DNA of 64,000 bases from Desulfitobacterium_A nosdiversum (GCF_049860565.1 NZ_CP172056.1:496001-560000), one strand, 5' to 3'. Positions 39,934-53,256 are shown, numbered from the stretch's first letter. Notes: generated by a model from the sequence alone, not told the origin. A program made the numbers and translations.

Positions 39934-42027
39934 TTGCCATTGATAAGTATGGATCGAAATAGTTCAGAAGCACAAATAAAGCAATTAATGAACCAAAATT
40001 ATGACTTAATCTCTAAAAAACGTTGGGAAGGAATTTTAGATTGCAAAAAAAGGTTTTTAAACAATGAGGATCCATGTGCATGTGAAAACTTGCACGCTGA
40101 TGTCCTTGAATCTTGGTATAGGTCACGCGAATTCGGAATTAATCCCTATATCAAGTTAACCAAGCCGCAGTTAAATCATGATGAATTCGAGGAGATACTT
40201 GAAGAAAATTCCAAACTAATCCAAGTTATCAAACCTTTAATCAATACTTTCAAGAGCATGGCCATATTAACCTGTGGTTATATTCTCTATTTATGCAATC
40301 GAGATGGAGTATTCCTGTTACAGGAAGGCGAAATGATGAGAATGACTACGGAAGGTTTAGTGTGGAACGAAAGTACAATAGGCACGTGTGTTCATTCTTT
40401 ATGTGTACGTCTCAAACGTCCCGTGCAATTGATGGGGCCTGAACACTATTGTGTCGCTTTAAACGATCTTATTGCTTCTGCCGCACCTATTATGAATGAA
40501 AATGGCGATGTTATCGCGACTCTGATTTTAAGCCAGCCTCTGATGGATAAACCTTGGTTAGATAGTTTTCAAAATTTAAATTCACATACGCTTGGCCTTA
40601 TTACTTCATTAGCGGTAGCTGCCGAGGGGCAGTTGAAACTGATTAAGAGCAATAAAAGCTTAAAAGAAAGTTACCAGAATTTGAAAATTGCCCATGAAAG
40701 CTTGAGTTTATCTCATGCCACGATTAAAGCTATCTCTAATTTTCTGGATGAAGGGATTATTGCTATCGATCGAGCCGGAACTATAATACATACCAACCAT
40801 GAAGGTGCCCGGATATTAAAAATAGAAATAGGAGATCAAAATAGAAATATCAGCGAATTCTTGTGCAGCCACTCCCGCCTTATGTCAGCAATAGAAGAAG
40901 GGAGAAGTACGTCCATTGAGGAACCTCTTTGTATTGAGAATGATGAACATTCATATATAATCCATATTCAACCTATTTTTAGTCCAAATACTGAATATAT
41001 TGATGTTGCTGTTTTGCGATTTAATCATGTGGAAAAGATTAATGCAATGGTTGTTAGCCGCTCAGGTGCTGTTGCCAACTATAACTTCGAAGATCTCGTT
41101 GGGAAAAGTAAAGAGTTAAAAAGAAGTATTGAATATGCGCAGCGGTTTGCTAATTTAAGTGATAATATCTTATTGATCGGAGAAAGCGGTACGGGCAAAG
41201 AACTCTTTGCCCAAGCTATTCACAATGCGTATAGACTCCAGGGACCCTTTATAGCGGTAAATTGTGCAGCAATGCCGCGAGAGCTGATTGAAAGCGAGCT
41301 ATTTGGTTATGAAGGAGGCAGCTTTACAGGCGCCGAACGCAGCGGAAGACCCGGTAAAATTGAGCTGGCCAATGGGGGGACACTCTTCCTTGATGAAATT
41401 GGCGATATGCCTCTCGAAATTCAGGCTGTTTTATTAAGAACGTTAGAAGATAAGCAGGTAATGCGTGTCGGTGGTCGTCGCTATAAGAAAGTTGATTTTA
41501 GACTGATCAGCGCTACCAATAAAGATCTCTACAGCATGGTAAAAGAAAAGCAATATCGCGAGGATCTTTATTTCCGGCTTTCTGTATTAACGATTAACAT
41601 ACCTCCTTTACGGAATAGAGGTAATGATATAGAAATTCTGTCCAAACATTTTATCGAGAAATATTGTAACAAACAGGGATGGAAAATCCCAAAGGTTTCT
41701 CCTGAGACACAGAAGATTATTAATGAGTACAAGTGGCCTGGGAATGTCCGTCAATTGCAAAATGCCATGACTTATGCGGTGAATACAGCTCAAAAAGGTC
41801 AAATTAACCCAGATAATCTACCGAATTATATTATGATAGATTCCAATTCGATAGATAATAATACAACGGTTAATGATGAGATGCTTCGCTTAGATAACCT
41901 TGAGAAAATAGCAATAGAAACAGCCCTGTTGCGTTCAGACAATAATATGGATAGAGCAGTCGAAATACTGGGAATAAGCCGTTCAACCTTATATCGGAAG
42001 TTAAAAGATTATCAGATTCAACATTGA
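39934..42027 (+). CDS. Sigma-54 activator, AcoR-like (GAF-PAS-AAA-Fis)
   Basis: About 697 residues: a GAF-type N-terminal sensor (WYRSREFGINPYIKL, then GLVWNESTIGTCVHSLCV, typical of AcoR), a PAS domain (NFLDEGIIAIDRAGTIIHT), an AAA+ core with GESGTGKELFAQAI near 416 and GSFTGA near 461, and a Fis HTH (NMDRAVEILGISRSTLYRKL). The TTG at 39934 has GAGGAAGGTG at proper distance; ATG 39949 is the alternative. It is the likely activator of one or more of the sigma-54 promoters at 34426, 35157 and 42218. Confidence 0.88.
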   Translation: MPLISMDRNSSEAQIKQLMNQNYDLISKKRWEGILDCKKRFLNNEDPCACENLHADVLESWYRSREFGINPYIKLTKPQLNHDEFEEILEENSKLIQVIKPLINTFKSMAILTCGYILYLCNRDGVFLLQEGEMMRMTTEGLVWNESTIGTCVHSLCVRLKRPVQLMGPEHYCVALNDLIASAAPIMNENGDVIATLILSQPLMDKPWLDSFQNLNSHTLGLITSLAVAAEGQLKLIKSNKSLKESYQNLKIAHESLSLSHATIKAISNFLDEGIIAIDRAGTIIHTNHEGARILKIEIGDQNRNISEFLCSHSRLMSAIEEGRSTSIEEPLCIENDEHSYIIHIQPIFSPNTEYIDVAVLRFNHVEKINAMVVSRSGAVANYNFEDLVGKSKELKRSIEYAQRFANLSDNILLIGESGTGKELFAQAIHNAYRLQGPFIAVNCAAMPRELIESELFGYEGGSFTGAERSGRPGKIELANGGTLFLDEIGDMPLEIQAVLLRTLEDKQVMRVGGRRYKKVDFRLISATNKDLYSMVKEKQYREDLYFRLSVLTINIPPLRNRGNDIEILSKHFIEKYCNKQGWKIPKVSPETQKIINEYKWPGNVRQLQNAMTYAVNTAQKGQINPDNLPNYIMIDSNSIDNNTTVNDEMLRLDNLEKIAIETALLRSDNNMDRAVEILGISRSTLYRKLKDYQIQH

Positions 42028-42217
42028 ATTTAGATATAAGCTATTTTAAAAATATTAAAATGATACACCATCGTAAAAAAAGATTATTTCGGATTCTTAG
42101 GATTTCTGCTTTCTTCAGCTTAAATGAAAGTTTAAAAATGTCAAAAAGAGATTAATAAAATATTGCTGGTTATGTTGGAACCCTTGATTTGAGCCGATCT
42201 CAAGGGCATTCATCTAA

Positions 42218-42233
42218 TGGCACGCTTCTTGCA
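42218..42233 (+). promoter_or_regulatory. Sigma-54 promoter of the 52-aa zinc-ribbon gene
   Basis: TGGCACG-CTTC-TTGCA matches the -24/-12 consensus fully. CCCTTGA...TCAAGGG (42181-42206) is a dyad just upstream. Confidence 0.9.
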
Positions 42234-42301
42234 ATTATTTATATCTGTCGGATTCATTGACCAGAATCTAAAGATTATAAGTAATCAAGGAGGCATTTAT
42301 T

Positions 42302-42460
42302 ATGTGTTTTAGACCAGCATCTGTTAACAAGCCGGTAGAGTGCCCAAATTGCAAAAAGAAAGTTCCTATCGTGGGCAGTACCAGACTGAAAACATGCCCG
42401 TTTTGTAAAACTCCATTACCAGATAAGCAAGAAACACCGGAGGGTCAGGATAATAAATAA
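42302..42460 (+). CDS. 52-residue zinc-ribbon protein
   Basis: A short gene with a strong AAGGAGG site. It encodes MCFRPASVNKPVECPNCKKK, then TCPFCKTPLPDKQ, a two-knuckle zinc ribbon with a short acidic tail. A perfect sigma-54 promoter and a terminator bracket it, so it is a dedicated single-gene unit rather than a chance frame. Its MC-aromatic start recalls the protein at 34626-34898. Function unknown; regulated co-expression with the catabolic island suggests an accessory role. Confidence 0.8.
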   Translation: MCFRPASVNKPVECPNCKKKVPIVGSTRLKTCPFCKTPLPDKQETPEGQDNK

Positions 42461-42497
42461 AATCCTAGTTGTCTATAATTTCAATCGACTGTCGACG

Positions 42498-42548
42498 AGG
42501 CTGTTGCTAAGTACAGAATTTTTCTGTAATGCGGCAGCCCATTTTTAT
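42498..42548 (+). terminator. Terminator of the 52-aa zinc-ribbon gene
   Basis: GGCTGTTGC with GCGGCAGCC, plus an inner TACAGAA/TTCTGTA stem, is followed by CATTTTTATT. Confidence 0.75.
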
Positions 42549-42569
42549 TACTCAATCTACTAGATTGTT

Positions 42570-42780
42570 TTGTCTGCGATCCAAGTAGGGCTGCGCCTTC
42601 TCAGTATATCTAATTAGCATGTCGCTAGCCCCGTAAAGACATACTATGTCTTTACGTCTCAGCCCTGGAGATCTTAACTTCCGTGTTCGGTATACGAAAA
42701 GGTATGGTATATCTTTTCGGCCAGCCGCATGCCCCACAGAATCGCTTACCGGTGCAAGATCGAACGGGTGGAACCGACCC
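42570..42780 (-). pseudogene. Fragmented 5S rRNA remnant with palindromic inserts
   Basis: Three pieces match the 5S gene in order: TCTGCGATCCAAGTA near 42573, CTCAGCCCTGGAGATCTTAA through CGTGTTCGGTAT (42658-42694), and GAACGGGTGGAACC (42763-42776). Two unrelated segments separate them. The first contains a perfect palindrome, CGTAAAGACATA-C-TATGTCTTTACG (42632-42656); the second contains CGAAAAG...CTTTTCG. It lies just beyond the terminator of rRNA operon 2. Confidence 0.7.
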
Positions 42781-42827
42781 GAAAAATTTACTTTCTAAAA
42801 GAATCTAACAGAAGTTTTTTACGTAGT

Positions 42828-42871
42828 AAAAAAGCAGAGAGACCATCTTTATCGGACGGTCTCTCTGCTTT
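42828..42871 (-). terminator. rRNA operon 2 terminator
   Basis: The stem AAAGCAGAGAGACC / GGTCTCTCTGCTTT is followed by Ts on the minus strand, immediately after the 5S gene. Confidence 0.88.
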
Positions 42872-42874
42872 GCT

Positions 42875-42992
42875 TACCTGGCGACGACTTACTCTCCCAG
42901 GACCCTGCGGTCCAAGTACCCTCAGCCCTGGAGGTCTTAACTTCCGTGTTCGGTATGGGAACGGGTGGAACCCCTCCGGCATTATCACCAGA
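42875..42992 (-). rRNA. rrf: 5S ribosomal RNA (operon 2)
   Basis: Essentially identical to the operon 1 5S gene over the whole ~118 bases. Ends are estimated from the conserved helix I arms. Confidence 0.93.
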
Positions 42993-43117
42993 TCTTTTGA
43001 GTTTTCAGCTTTCGCTGTTCCCTCAAAACTGCACAGATTGTTTTCTTTTAAGTCTTCAGATTCTCTACCCTAACCTTCGTTTGAGCCCCGGTTAGGTTTA
43101 ACCTTAGTTGCGGTTTT

Positions 43118-46030
<2,913 letters not shown>

Positions 46031-46140
46031 TATTTCTTTCCGCCACTTCGGTTTTCAATGAATCCTTTGACTTAAAATTGACTTTCTCTGTGCAGTTTTC
46101 AAAGAACAAATTAGACAAAAAAATTTCATTTAAATTTTAA

Positions 46141-46216
46141 TGGTGGAGGTAAGCGGGATCGAACCGCTGACCCCCTGCTTGCAAGGCAGGTGCTCTCCCA
46201 GCTGAGCTATACCCCC
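46141..46216 (-). tRNA. tRNA-Ala (anticodon TGC)
   Basis: A complete cloverleaf with encoded CCA: anticodon stem CCTGC / GCAGG, loop CTTGCAA. It shares acceptor, D and T arms with the GGC gene of operon 1 but differs in the anticodon arm. It lies in the 16S-23S spacer of operon 2. Confidence 0.95.
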
Positions 46217-46232
46217 ACGTTATGAATTTAAA

Positions 46233-46309
<77 letters not shown>

Positions 46310-46513
46310 AGATGAGTTTCCATTACTGGTCCCTCAAAACTAAACAACAAGTAGTTTACACTCAAACAGCACTTTTGTCACAGATTGCTCTGTGTTTTGC
46401 CTCTTCGGCTTGTGAGTCTTTCGACTCTTACCTAATCTCGAACTCTGCTTTGCAGCTTCCTTCGATTTAGGATCGACCATAGGATAGTTAACTCTAGAAG
46501 AGCTAACGTGTCT

Positions 46514-48083
<1,570 letters not shown>

Positions 48084-48255
48084 AAATTTATGAAGATATT
48101 TGATTGCTCAAATAATCTTTAACTCATTGACGAGTCATTGGCTGTTCCTTGTTGTTTAGTTTTCAAAGACCGGCGGAACACGATGTTCCGAGTGTCGAAA
48201 GCGTCATGGATGACTAAGCTTTCAACCGCGCCGCGATCACTCGCGACAGTTTTTA

Positions 48256-48284
48256 ATTTTAGCAGATTCATTTTTTAATGTCAA
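48256..48284 (-). promoter_or_regulatory. rRNA operon 2 proximal promoter
   Basis: TTGACA (48284-48279), 17-base spacer, TAAAAT (48261-48256); identical to the proximal promoter of operon 1. Confidence 0.85.
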
Positions 48285-48338
48285 CTGCTTTTTTTGCTGC
48301 TCGACTTCGTTTTTGAAGTCTCAGCAGCAGCGAAAATT

Positions 48339-48367
48339 AGACTAACATTTTGACGTTTTTGAGTCAA
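48339..48367 (-). promoter_or_regulatory. rRNA operon 2 middle promoter
   Basis: TTGACT (48367-48362), 17-base spacer, TAGTCT (48344-48339). I did not see a counterpart before operon 1. Confidence 0.6.
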
Positions 48368-48441
48368 CTGTTAACTTTTTCCGCTTTTGCGTCGGTCAGC
48401 ATTTAGCTGACTTCAGGACTGCTGTCCTTGAGCGCTTTGTT

Positions 48442-48471
48442 AGAATAGCATAGTGACTAATAGAGTGTCAA
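48442..48471 (-). promoter_or_regulatory. rRNA operon 2 distal promoter
   Basis: TTGACA (48471-48466), 18-base spacer, TATTCT (48447-48442); corresponds to P1 of operon 1. Confidence 0.75.
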
Positions 48472-48873
48472 CACTCAATATAAATTAATTGCTCTTTATC
48501 CTTCTGATTAATTTATGAGTATACTTTCTAAAGTATAACTGATTCAATTTAAAGTTTTTATTTAATTTTTTAGCATTAATTACCCGCCTAAACTAACACA
48601 ATTGGGTAGAAGGCCGATCATTATTTTTTATGACCGACCTCCTAGTCGAGTATCACATAGGAATCATACAATTTAATCGGGACTCCTGTACATATGAAGT
48701 CCTTACCTGATCCCTTAAAAGTAGCAGCATATGAATAATTCGTGAGCAACACTTTCCGGCGTCAAATCATTTTATCCAGAATAGCCTTTTCGATAATTCA
48801 AACTATGATTCTTATTGGAAAAGAGCTAAAAAGACAATAAACTAATCGTCATTATATTTTTATTAAGAACAAT
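48472..48873. other. Non-coding region between niaP and rRNA operon 2
   Basis: The only structure seen is a hairpin at 48611-48640 (AGGCCGATCAT / ATGACCGACCT around an A/T-rich loop), about 230 bases past the niaP stop, which may end the nicotinate operon transcript. No gene is seen. Confidence 0.45.
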
Positions 48874-50202
48874 TTAGGCAATCTCATCAAGAGATTTACC
48901 TTTGGTTTCTTCACCCAGAATTAGAACATCAAGTGCAACGATAACGAGTACTACTGTGAACATTACGAATACTGTATTTGTTGGCATTTTTAAGGTTCCA
49001 AGCATACTACCAACAACGATTGGAGCAAGAATACCTCCAATTCGTCCAAAGCCTGCGGCCCAACCAGTACCAGTTGCACGGGCACGGGTAGGATACATTT
49101 CCGGCGAATAAGTGTAGATAACACCCCACGCACCTAAGTTGAAGAATGACATTAAGCATCCAAACGTCAAAATCATTGCTGCTGTGTTAGCTTGTCCGAA
49201 GAAATAAGCACAGACTGCAGTACCAAGAATATAACCCGTCATAGTTGGCTTACGGCCAATTTTATCGACAAAATAAGCAGCACTAAAGTAGCCAGGCACC
49301 TGCGCTAAGGTCATAGCCATAACATAACTAAAGCTTTTTGTTAATGCAAAACCTTTTAGGGCCAAGAGGGATGGCAACCAAGTAAAAATACCATAGTAAG
49401 AGAACACGACACCAAACCACATGATCCAGAGGAATACGGTTCTGCGAAGAAGATTACCCTTGAATAGATCTAGGACAGAGACTTTGGAAGCTGGTGCTGT
49501 AGGGACAATCTCTTCTTTTTCAGTATTTCCGGTATATTTTATACCGCATTGAGCTTCAACTTTAGCAACAATAGCTTCTGCTTCAGCATGTCTACCTTGT
49601 GTTTCAAGATAGCGTGGGGATTCTGGAATGGCCTTCCAGAGATAAAAAATGTAAAGAGCAGGAGCAGCGCCAATAAAGAAAGCAACCGGCCAACCGAATT
49701 TAGGAATAACAACATAAGAGATTAATGCAGCAATTAACCAACCAGCAGCCCAAAAGCTCTCAAGCAGTACCAAAAACTTACCGCGGTGCTTTACGGGAGA
49801 AAATTCACTAACAAGAGTAACTGCAACAGGAAGCTGTCCGCCAAGGCCAAAACCTACCAAAAATCTAAAGAACAGCAACGATCCATAATTCCAGGAAAGA
49901 CCGCATAATCCAGTCGCAACGCTATACATAGCGAGAGTAAAAGCAAAAACTTTTTTACGTCCAATAATATCAGCAATTGATCCTCCTAAGACGGCACCTA
50001 AAGCCATACCTACAAGGCCAATACTTCCAATATAGCCCACTTGTTCAGTGGATAAATTCCAAGTTTTCATGAGAACGGGAAGAACGAAGGAAACGATACC
50101 AGTGTCCATGGAATCAAACATCCAACCTAGCCCGGCTGTAATTAGTAAAATATAATGGAATTTAGAAACGGGTAAATTTTCAAGACGTTTAGTCAGATTC
50201 AT
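48874..50202 (-). CDS. niaP: NiaP-type niacin transporter (MFS)
   Basis: 442 residues with about 12 predicted membrane helices. It closely parallels Bacillus subtilis NiaP as I remember it: AGLGWMFDSMDTGIVSFVLP, LLESFWAAGWLIAALISYV, FSYYGIFTWLPSLLALKGF, and SFFNLGAWGVIYTYSPEMYP. NiaP imports nicotinate/nicotinamide. The location at the end of a nicotinate fermentation cluster makes the assignment stronger: here it would feed carbon metabolism, not only NAD synthesis. AAGGAGGG lies upstream of the ATG. It may have its own promoter in the 223-base gap before it (50203-50425), but none is clear. Confidence 0.85.
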   Translation of the reverse strand: MNLTKRLENLPVSKFHYILLITAGLGWMFDSMDTGIVSFVLPVLMKTWNLSTEQVGYIGSIGLVGMALGAVLGGSIADIIGRKKVFAFTLAMYSVATGLCGLSWNYGSLLFFRFLVGFGLGGQLPVAVTLVSEFSPVKHRGKFLVLLESFWAAGWLIAALISYVVIPKFGWPVAFFIGAAPALYIFYLWKAIPESPRYLETQGRHAEAEAIVAKVEAQCGIKYTGNTEKEEIVPTAPASKVSVLDLFKGNLLRRTVFLWIMWFGVVFSYYGIFTWLPSLLALKGFALTKSFSYVMAMTLAQVPGYFSAAYFVDKIGRKPTMTGYILGTAVCAYFFGQANTAAMILTFGCLMSFFNLGAWGVIYTYSPEMYPTRARATGTGWAAGFGRIGGILAPIVVGSMLGTLKMPTNTVFVMFTVVLVIVALDVLILGEETKGKSLDEIA

Positions 50203-50425
50203 TCAATACCCTCCTTATTATTCACCATTACAAAGTATCGGACGCAATTATAAGACCTTGAACTTGGACTTGATTTAACCTTTCTCTTTACATGGTTTGA
50301 TTTATTCGACTATGCCATGGCTAGTTAAGGCTTCGTCAAAAGGATTTTCTCAAAGCAACCACCCCCTTAACTAGTTTTTAAATACACTTTTTATTAATCA
50401 CGCCTATAATAATATTTTGTGTGAC

Positions 50426-51253
50426 TTAAGCAAGATGATCTGCTAAACCCTTTAGGGTTTGAGACATAACGCCGATTTGCTGAGTTGAGGAAGCAATCTC
50501 CTCCGTTGTTGCAGCTTGTCCTTGGTACAGCCCTGCAAGGTTGCTTATTTTTTGGGATATATCCGAAAGAAGATCTTTAATGCCTGTGACTGTCTCCGAG
50601 ATCTGCTGTGTTGAGCTGTTCGTATCTGCAGCCATTTTCCGTATTTCCTCAGCAACAACACTAAACCCTCTGCCTGATTCACCGGCTCGAGCAGCTTCAA
50701 TAGCTGCGTTTAAGCCAAGAATATTCGTCCGATTCGTAATTCCTTTTACAATACGGACAATGTCATCGACCCGCTGTACTTCACTTTCCATAGAGCTTGC
50801 TTGACTTGCAACTTCCTCGGCTGTTGTTGCAAGCTGTTGAGAATTTACTGCTAGATTATCCGTAGCAGCAGAGATTTGCTCTGAAGCTGCTGCGAGATTA
50901 TCAGCCATCTCACGGACCTCTTCTTGATCATCAATCGGTGTTCCCGTAAGAATTAAACCTACAATTATATTCTGTTCGTCCCGAAGAGGAACTCCGACCC
51001 CGACGAAAGGGACACCGAAAACCTCTTTCGGTATTCGCTGGACTTGGCGAGTTCCTTCCCGCAAAACAATATCGGCAATACTGCCTTTCTTAATTGGGTC
51101 TCCTGGCTTAATATTCAGATTTAATTTTTGGGTAGGAACATTCAGAATATATCTCTCCGTATCAGCAACTGAAACGGTCATTTCTTTACTTCCTATAATG
51201 GCTAGATAATTTATCAACTTTAACGCAGAAGCAATCACAGGATGATGTTCCAC
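50426..51253 (-). CDS. Soluble methyl-accepting chemotaxis protein
   Basis: 275 residues with no membrane helix. The N-terminal ~110 residues form a small sensor (YILNVPTQKLNLNIKPGDPI, then FVGVGVPLRDEQNIIVGLIL). The rest is a short MCP signalling domain with the hairpin tip RTNILGLNAAIEAARAGESG. The start is GTG with AAGGAGG upstream. It sits between the nicotinate genes and niaP, so taxis toward nicotinate or a related metabolite is a reasonable guess. Short cytoplasmic receptors of this kind are numerous in Desulfitobacterium relatives, so the link could be incidental. Confidence 0.85.
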   Translation of the reverse strand: MEHHPVIASALKLINYLAIIGSKEMTVSVADTERYILNVPTQKLNLNIKPGDPIKKGSIADIVLREGTRQVQRIPKEVFGVPFVGVGVPLRDEQNIIVGLILTGTPIDDQEEVREMADNLAAASEQISAATDNLAVNSQQLATTAEEVASQASSMESEVQRVDDIVRIVKGITNRTNILGLNAAIEAARAGESGRGFSVVAEEIRKMAADTNSSTQQISETVTGIKDLLSDISQKISNLAGLYQGQAATTEEIASSTQQIGVMSQTLKGLADHLA

Positions 51254-51277
51254 TTCTGTTCCTCCTTTCTAAGGCAG

Positions 51278-51541
51278 TTAATTAACCCTAGCAAGAAATA
51301 CTTTCATTATCCCGCCACAAACCATACCCTCGTCTGCTGCAATTGCGTTTGTAAGGTCTACTGTATAAGTGACAGGTAATCCTTTAGAAAAAACTGCAAG
51401 AGCAGCACGCTTAACTTCTGCTTCTGCACAGCCTCCTCCAATGGTCCCTACAGTTTGTCCATCTCGAAAAATTAACATTTGTGCACCTGGCTTTCGCGGC
51501 GCGGAACCTTTGACTTCAATAATTGTAGCTGTTACCCCTTT
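51278..51541 (-). CDS. XdhC-family protein lacking its own start (frameshifted or fused to yqeB)
   Basis: The XdhC/CoxI signature is clear: VKGSAPRKPGAQMLIF, then VGTIGGGCAEAEVKRAA and DEGMVCGGIMKVFLARV. The frame opens right after a TGA at 51544-51542, and its only ATG (51478) would start inside the conserved core, after GSAPRKPGAQ. The family's first ~25 residues are therefore missing unless translation enters from yqeB, whose last codons overlap. The junction GAAAAGGGGTAA allows a -1 slip (Lys AAG to AAA, Gly GGG to GGG) that joins the frames. XdhC proteins load or protect the molybdenum cofactor of xanthine-dehydrogenase-type hydroxylases. Confidence 0.7.
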   Translation of the reverse strand, partial: KGVTATIIEVKGSAPRKPGAQMLIFRDGQTVGTIGGGCAEAEVKRAALAVFSKGLPVTYTVDLTNAIAADEGMVCGGIMKVFLARVN

Positions 51542-52347
51542 TCAATTACTTTTAATTTCCTGGTTAGGTACATTAATGCTTCCAGTACGCCTCCGCCGAC
51601 AGCCCTAGCCTTATCAGATATCGTAAAGCAATGTTCCTTTTTAGCCCGAGCATCAACATCCCCTATTTTGGTCCCTTTAACTATGGGTACGCCATTGTGC
51701 AAAATTCCTCTTAAAACACCATCAATTTTTGCTTTGACTTCTTTTTGACCCACATAGGCTATAGTCTCATTCTGTTTCACAAAATCCCCTATTGCATGGC
51801 AACCTTTGAAAATTCCTGAGTCTGTTGCGTATAGCACTCTTTCTTCAGCAAACCCGTTGATCAGCCCAGGTATCCCGGTATTTGGTGCAGCTGTCCCTGT
51901 TAAAATCACCCGACCCAGATTATGGCCTCTTTGTGTCTCTATAACGGCGTGCACGTCTTCTTTAGCAGTAAAACCTGGACCTACACCTATTACAATAGGA
52001 GCATCATTTAAAGTTGTTCCAAGATTCTTTTTAGCTAAAATGGCATCAACAACAGCCAATGGGCTTAATTTATTGATAATTTTCCCTTGGGGATCGAGGA
52101 TCACAGGGACAGTGCCTCTTGCCAGAGCCTCTAATGCCTGTTCTTCATCATCTACTGTGTTAGCTTTTACGCCTTCTACTTCTATTTCGCCGCTATATAT
52201 AGCCTCAGCAAAGGAAACGGTTCGCCTAATAGCCATTGGTTGAGCAATTTCAGTGATAATAACCTTAAAGCCAGCTTGCCAGATTCTATGAACAATTCCT
52301 GTAGCAAGATCGCCTCCGCCTTTAACTACAACCAAGTGAGCATTCAT
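51532..52347 (-). CDS. yqeB: Selenium-dependent molybdenum hydroxylase maturation protein YqeB (EF2563 family)
   Basis: 271 residues: VVKGGGDLATGIVHRIWQAG start, AQPMAIRRTVSFAEAIYSGE, VGPGFTAKEDVHAVIETQRG and AVGGGVLEALMYL are the family's features. EF2563/YqeB proteins co-occur with SelD and with molybdenum hydroxylases that hold labile selenium, which is the type found in E. barkeri nicotinate dehydrogenase. Its presence here suggests that a selenium-dependent nicotinate dehydrogenase belongs to this cluster outside the window. It ends in the slippery junction with the xdhC frame. Confidence 0.85.
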   Translation of the reverse strand: MNAHLVVVKGGGDLATGIVHRIWQAGFKVIITEIAQPMAIRRTVSFAEAIYSGEIEVEGVKANTVDDEEQALEALARGTVPVILDPQGKIINKLSPLAVVDAILAKKNLGTTLNDAPIVIGVGPGFTAKEDVHAVIETQRGHNLGRVILTGTAAPNTGIPGLINGFAEERVLYATDSGIFKGCHAIGDFVKQNETIAYVGQKEVKAKIDGVLRGILHNGVPIVKGTKIGDVDARAKKEHCFTISDKARAVGGGVLEALMYLTRKLKVIEKG

Positions 52348-52362
52348 TGAACCGTCACATCC

Positions 52363-53229
52363 TTAACCCAAGACAAATTTGGCTTCAATTTCGCGGATCT
52401 CAGGAAGACCAATCATCTTATTGAATTCAGGAAAAGGGATCATTTGATCTATAAGCTCTTTCGTTGTTCCTTTTACTTTTAACTCTTCCATCAACTTCTT
52501 CATAGCTTGTGCTGTGATATAGGTTGAAGCGGTCGGGAAGATAACTAGGTTATATCCAATACTTTCTAATTCATTCGTAGTTAACAATGGGGTACGTCCG
52601 CCTTCAACCATATTCGCTAAGACAGGTACTTTGAAACTAGAGGTAATCATTTTCATTTCTTCTACAGACTCGGGGGATTCAATAAAGATGACATCAGCCC
52701 CAGCTTCTTCATACGCTTTTCCACGACGTATAGCCTCTTCTATTCCATGGACAGTACGCGCATCTGTACGGGCAATGATGACAAAATCAGGGTCTTGACG
52801 TGCTTCTACAGCAGCTTTGATCTTGCCGACCATTTCCTCCATAGGAATAACCTGTCTTCCTGTCATATGTCCGCATTTTTTAGGAGCAACCTGATCTTCA
52901 AGTTGAATGGCCGCTACGCCGGCCATCTCATATTGACGAACGGTACGCATGACATTAACAGCATTACCAAAACCTGTATCTCCATCTGCAATCACTGGAA
53001 TATCCACAGCGCTGGCAAAGTTATTGGCACGAGCTAACATCTCAGTCATGGTTAAGAGACCGACATCCGGCGTACCTAGATGACTTGCTGCCTGACCATA
53101 TCCCGTCATGTAAACTGCAGGAAAACCCGTTTTCTCAATAACCTTTGCAGTCATTGCGTCATGAGCGCCTGGGGCAACGAGAATCTCCTTTGCCGCTAAT
53201 AATTCTCTTAGTTTTTTACCTTTATTCAT
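52363..53229 (-). CDS. dml: 2,3-dimethylmalate lyase
   Basis: 288 residues of the isocitrate lyase/PEP mutase family, with the metal-binding IADGDTGFGN and catalytic Cys119 in the KKCGH loop that marks true lyases. In nicotinate fermentation it splits (2R,3S)-2,3-dimethylmalate to pyruvate and propionate, the last step. The start is ATG 53229 with AAGGAG upstream, giving the length expected for E. barkeri Dml. A 2-methylisocitrate lyase would look similar; the neighbouring mgm, mii and dmdAB genes decide the call. Confidence 0.87.
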   Translation of the reverse strand: MNKGKKLRELLAAKEILVAPGAHDAMTAKVIEKTGFPAVYMTGYGQAASHLGTPDVGLLTMTEMLARANNFASAVDIPVIADGDTGFGNAVNVMRTVRQYEMAGVAAIQLEDQVAPKKCGHMTGRQVIPMEEMVGKIKAAVEARQDPDFVIIARTDARTVHGIEEAIRRGKAYEEAGADVIFIESPESVEEMKMITSSFKVPVLANMVEGGRTPLLTTNELESIGYNLVIFPTASTYITAQAMKKLMEELKVKGTTKELIDQMIPFPEFNKMIGLPEIREIEAKFVLG

Positions 53230-53256
53230 ATTAATAACTCCTTCATTCCTCAATTT

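Noticed and set aside
50203..50425. Possible sigma-54 promoter or riboswitch upstream of niaP
   Set aside because: I found no -24/-12 pair and no recognisable conserved RNA structure there.
51542..51544. TGA before the xdhC frame as a selenocysteine codon
   Set aside because: There is no SECIS-like hairpin directly after it, and XdhC families have no Cys/Sec at that point. A frameshift from yqeB explains the junction better.
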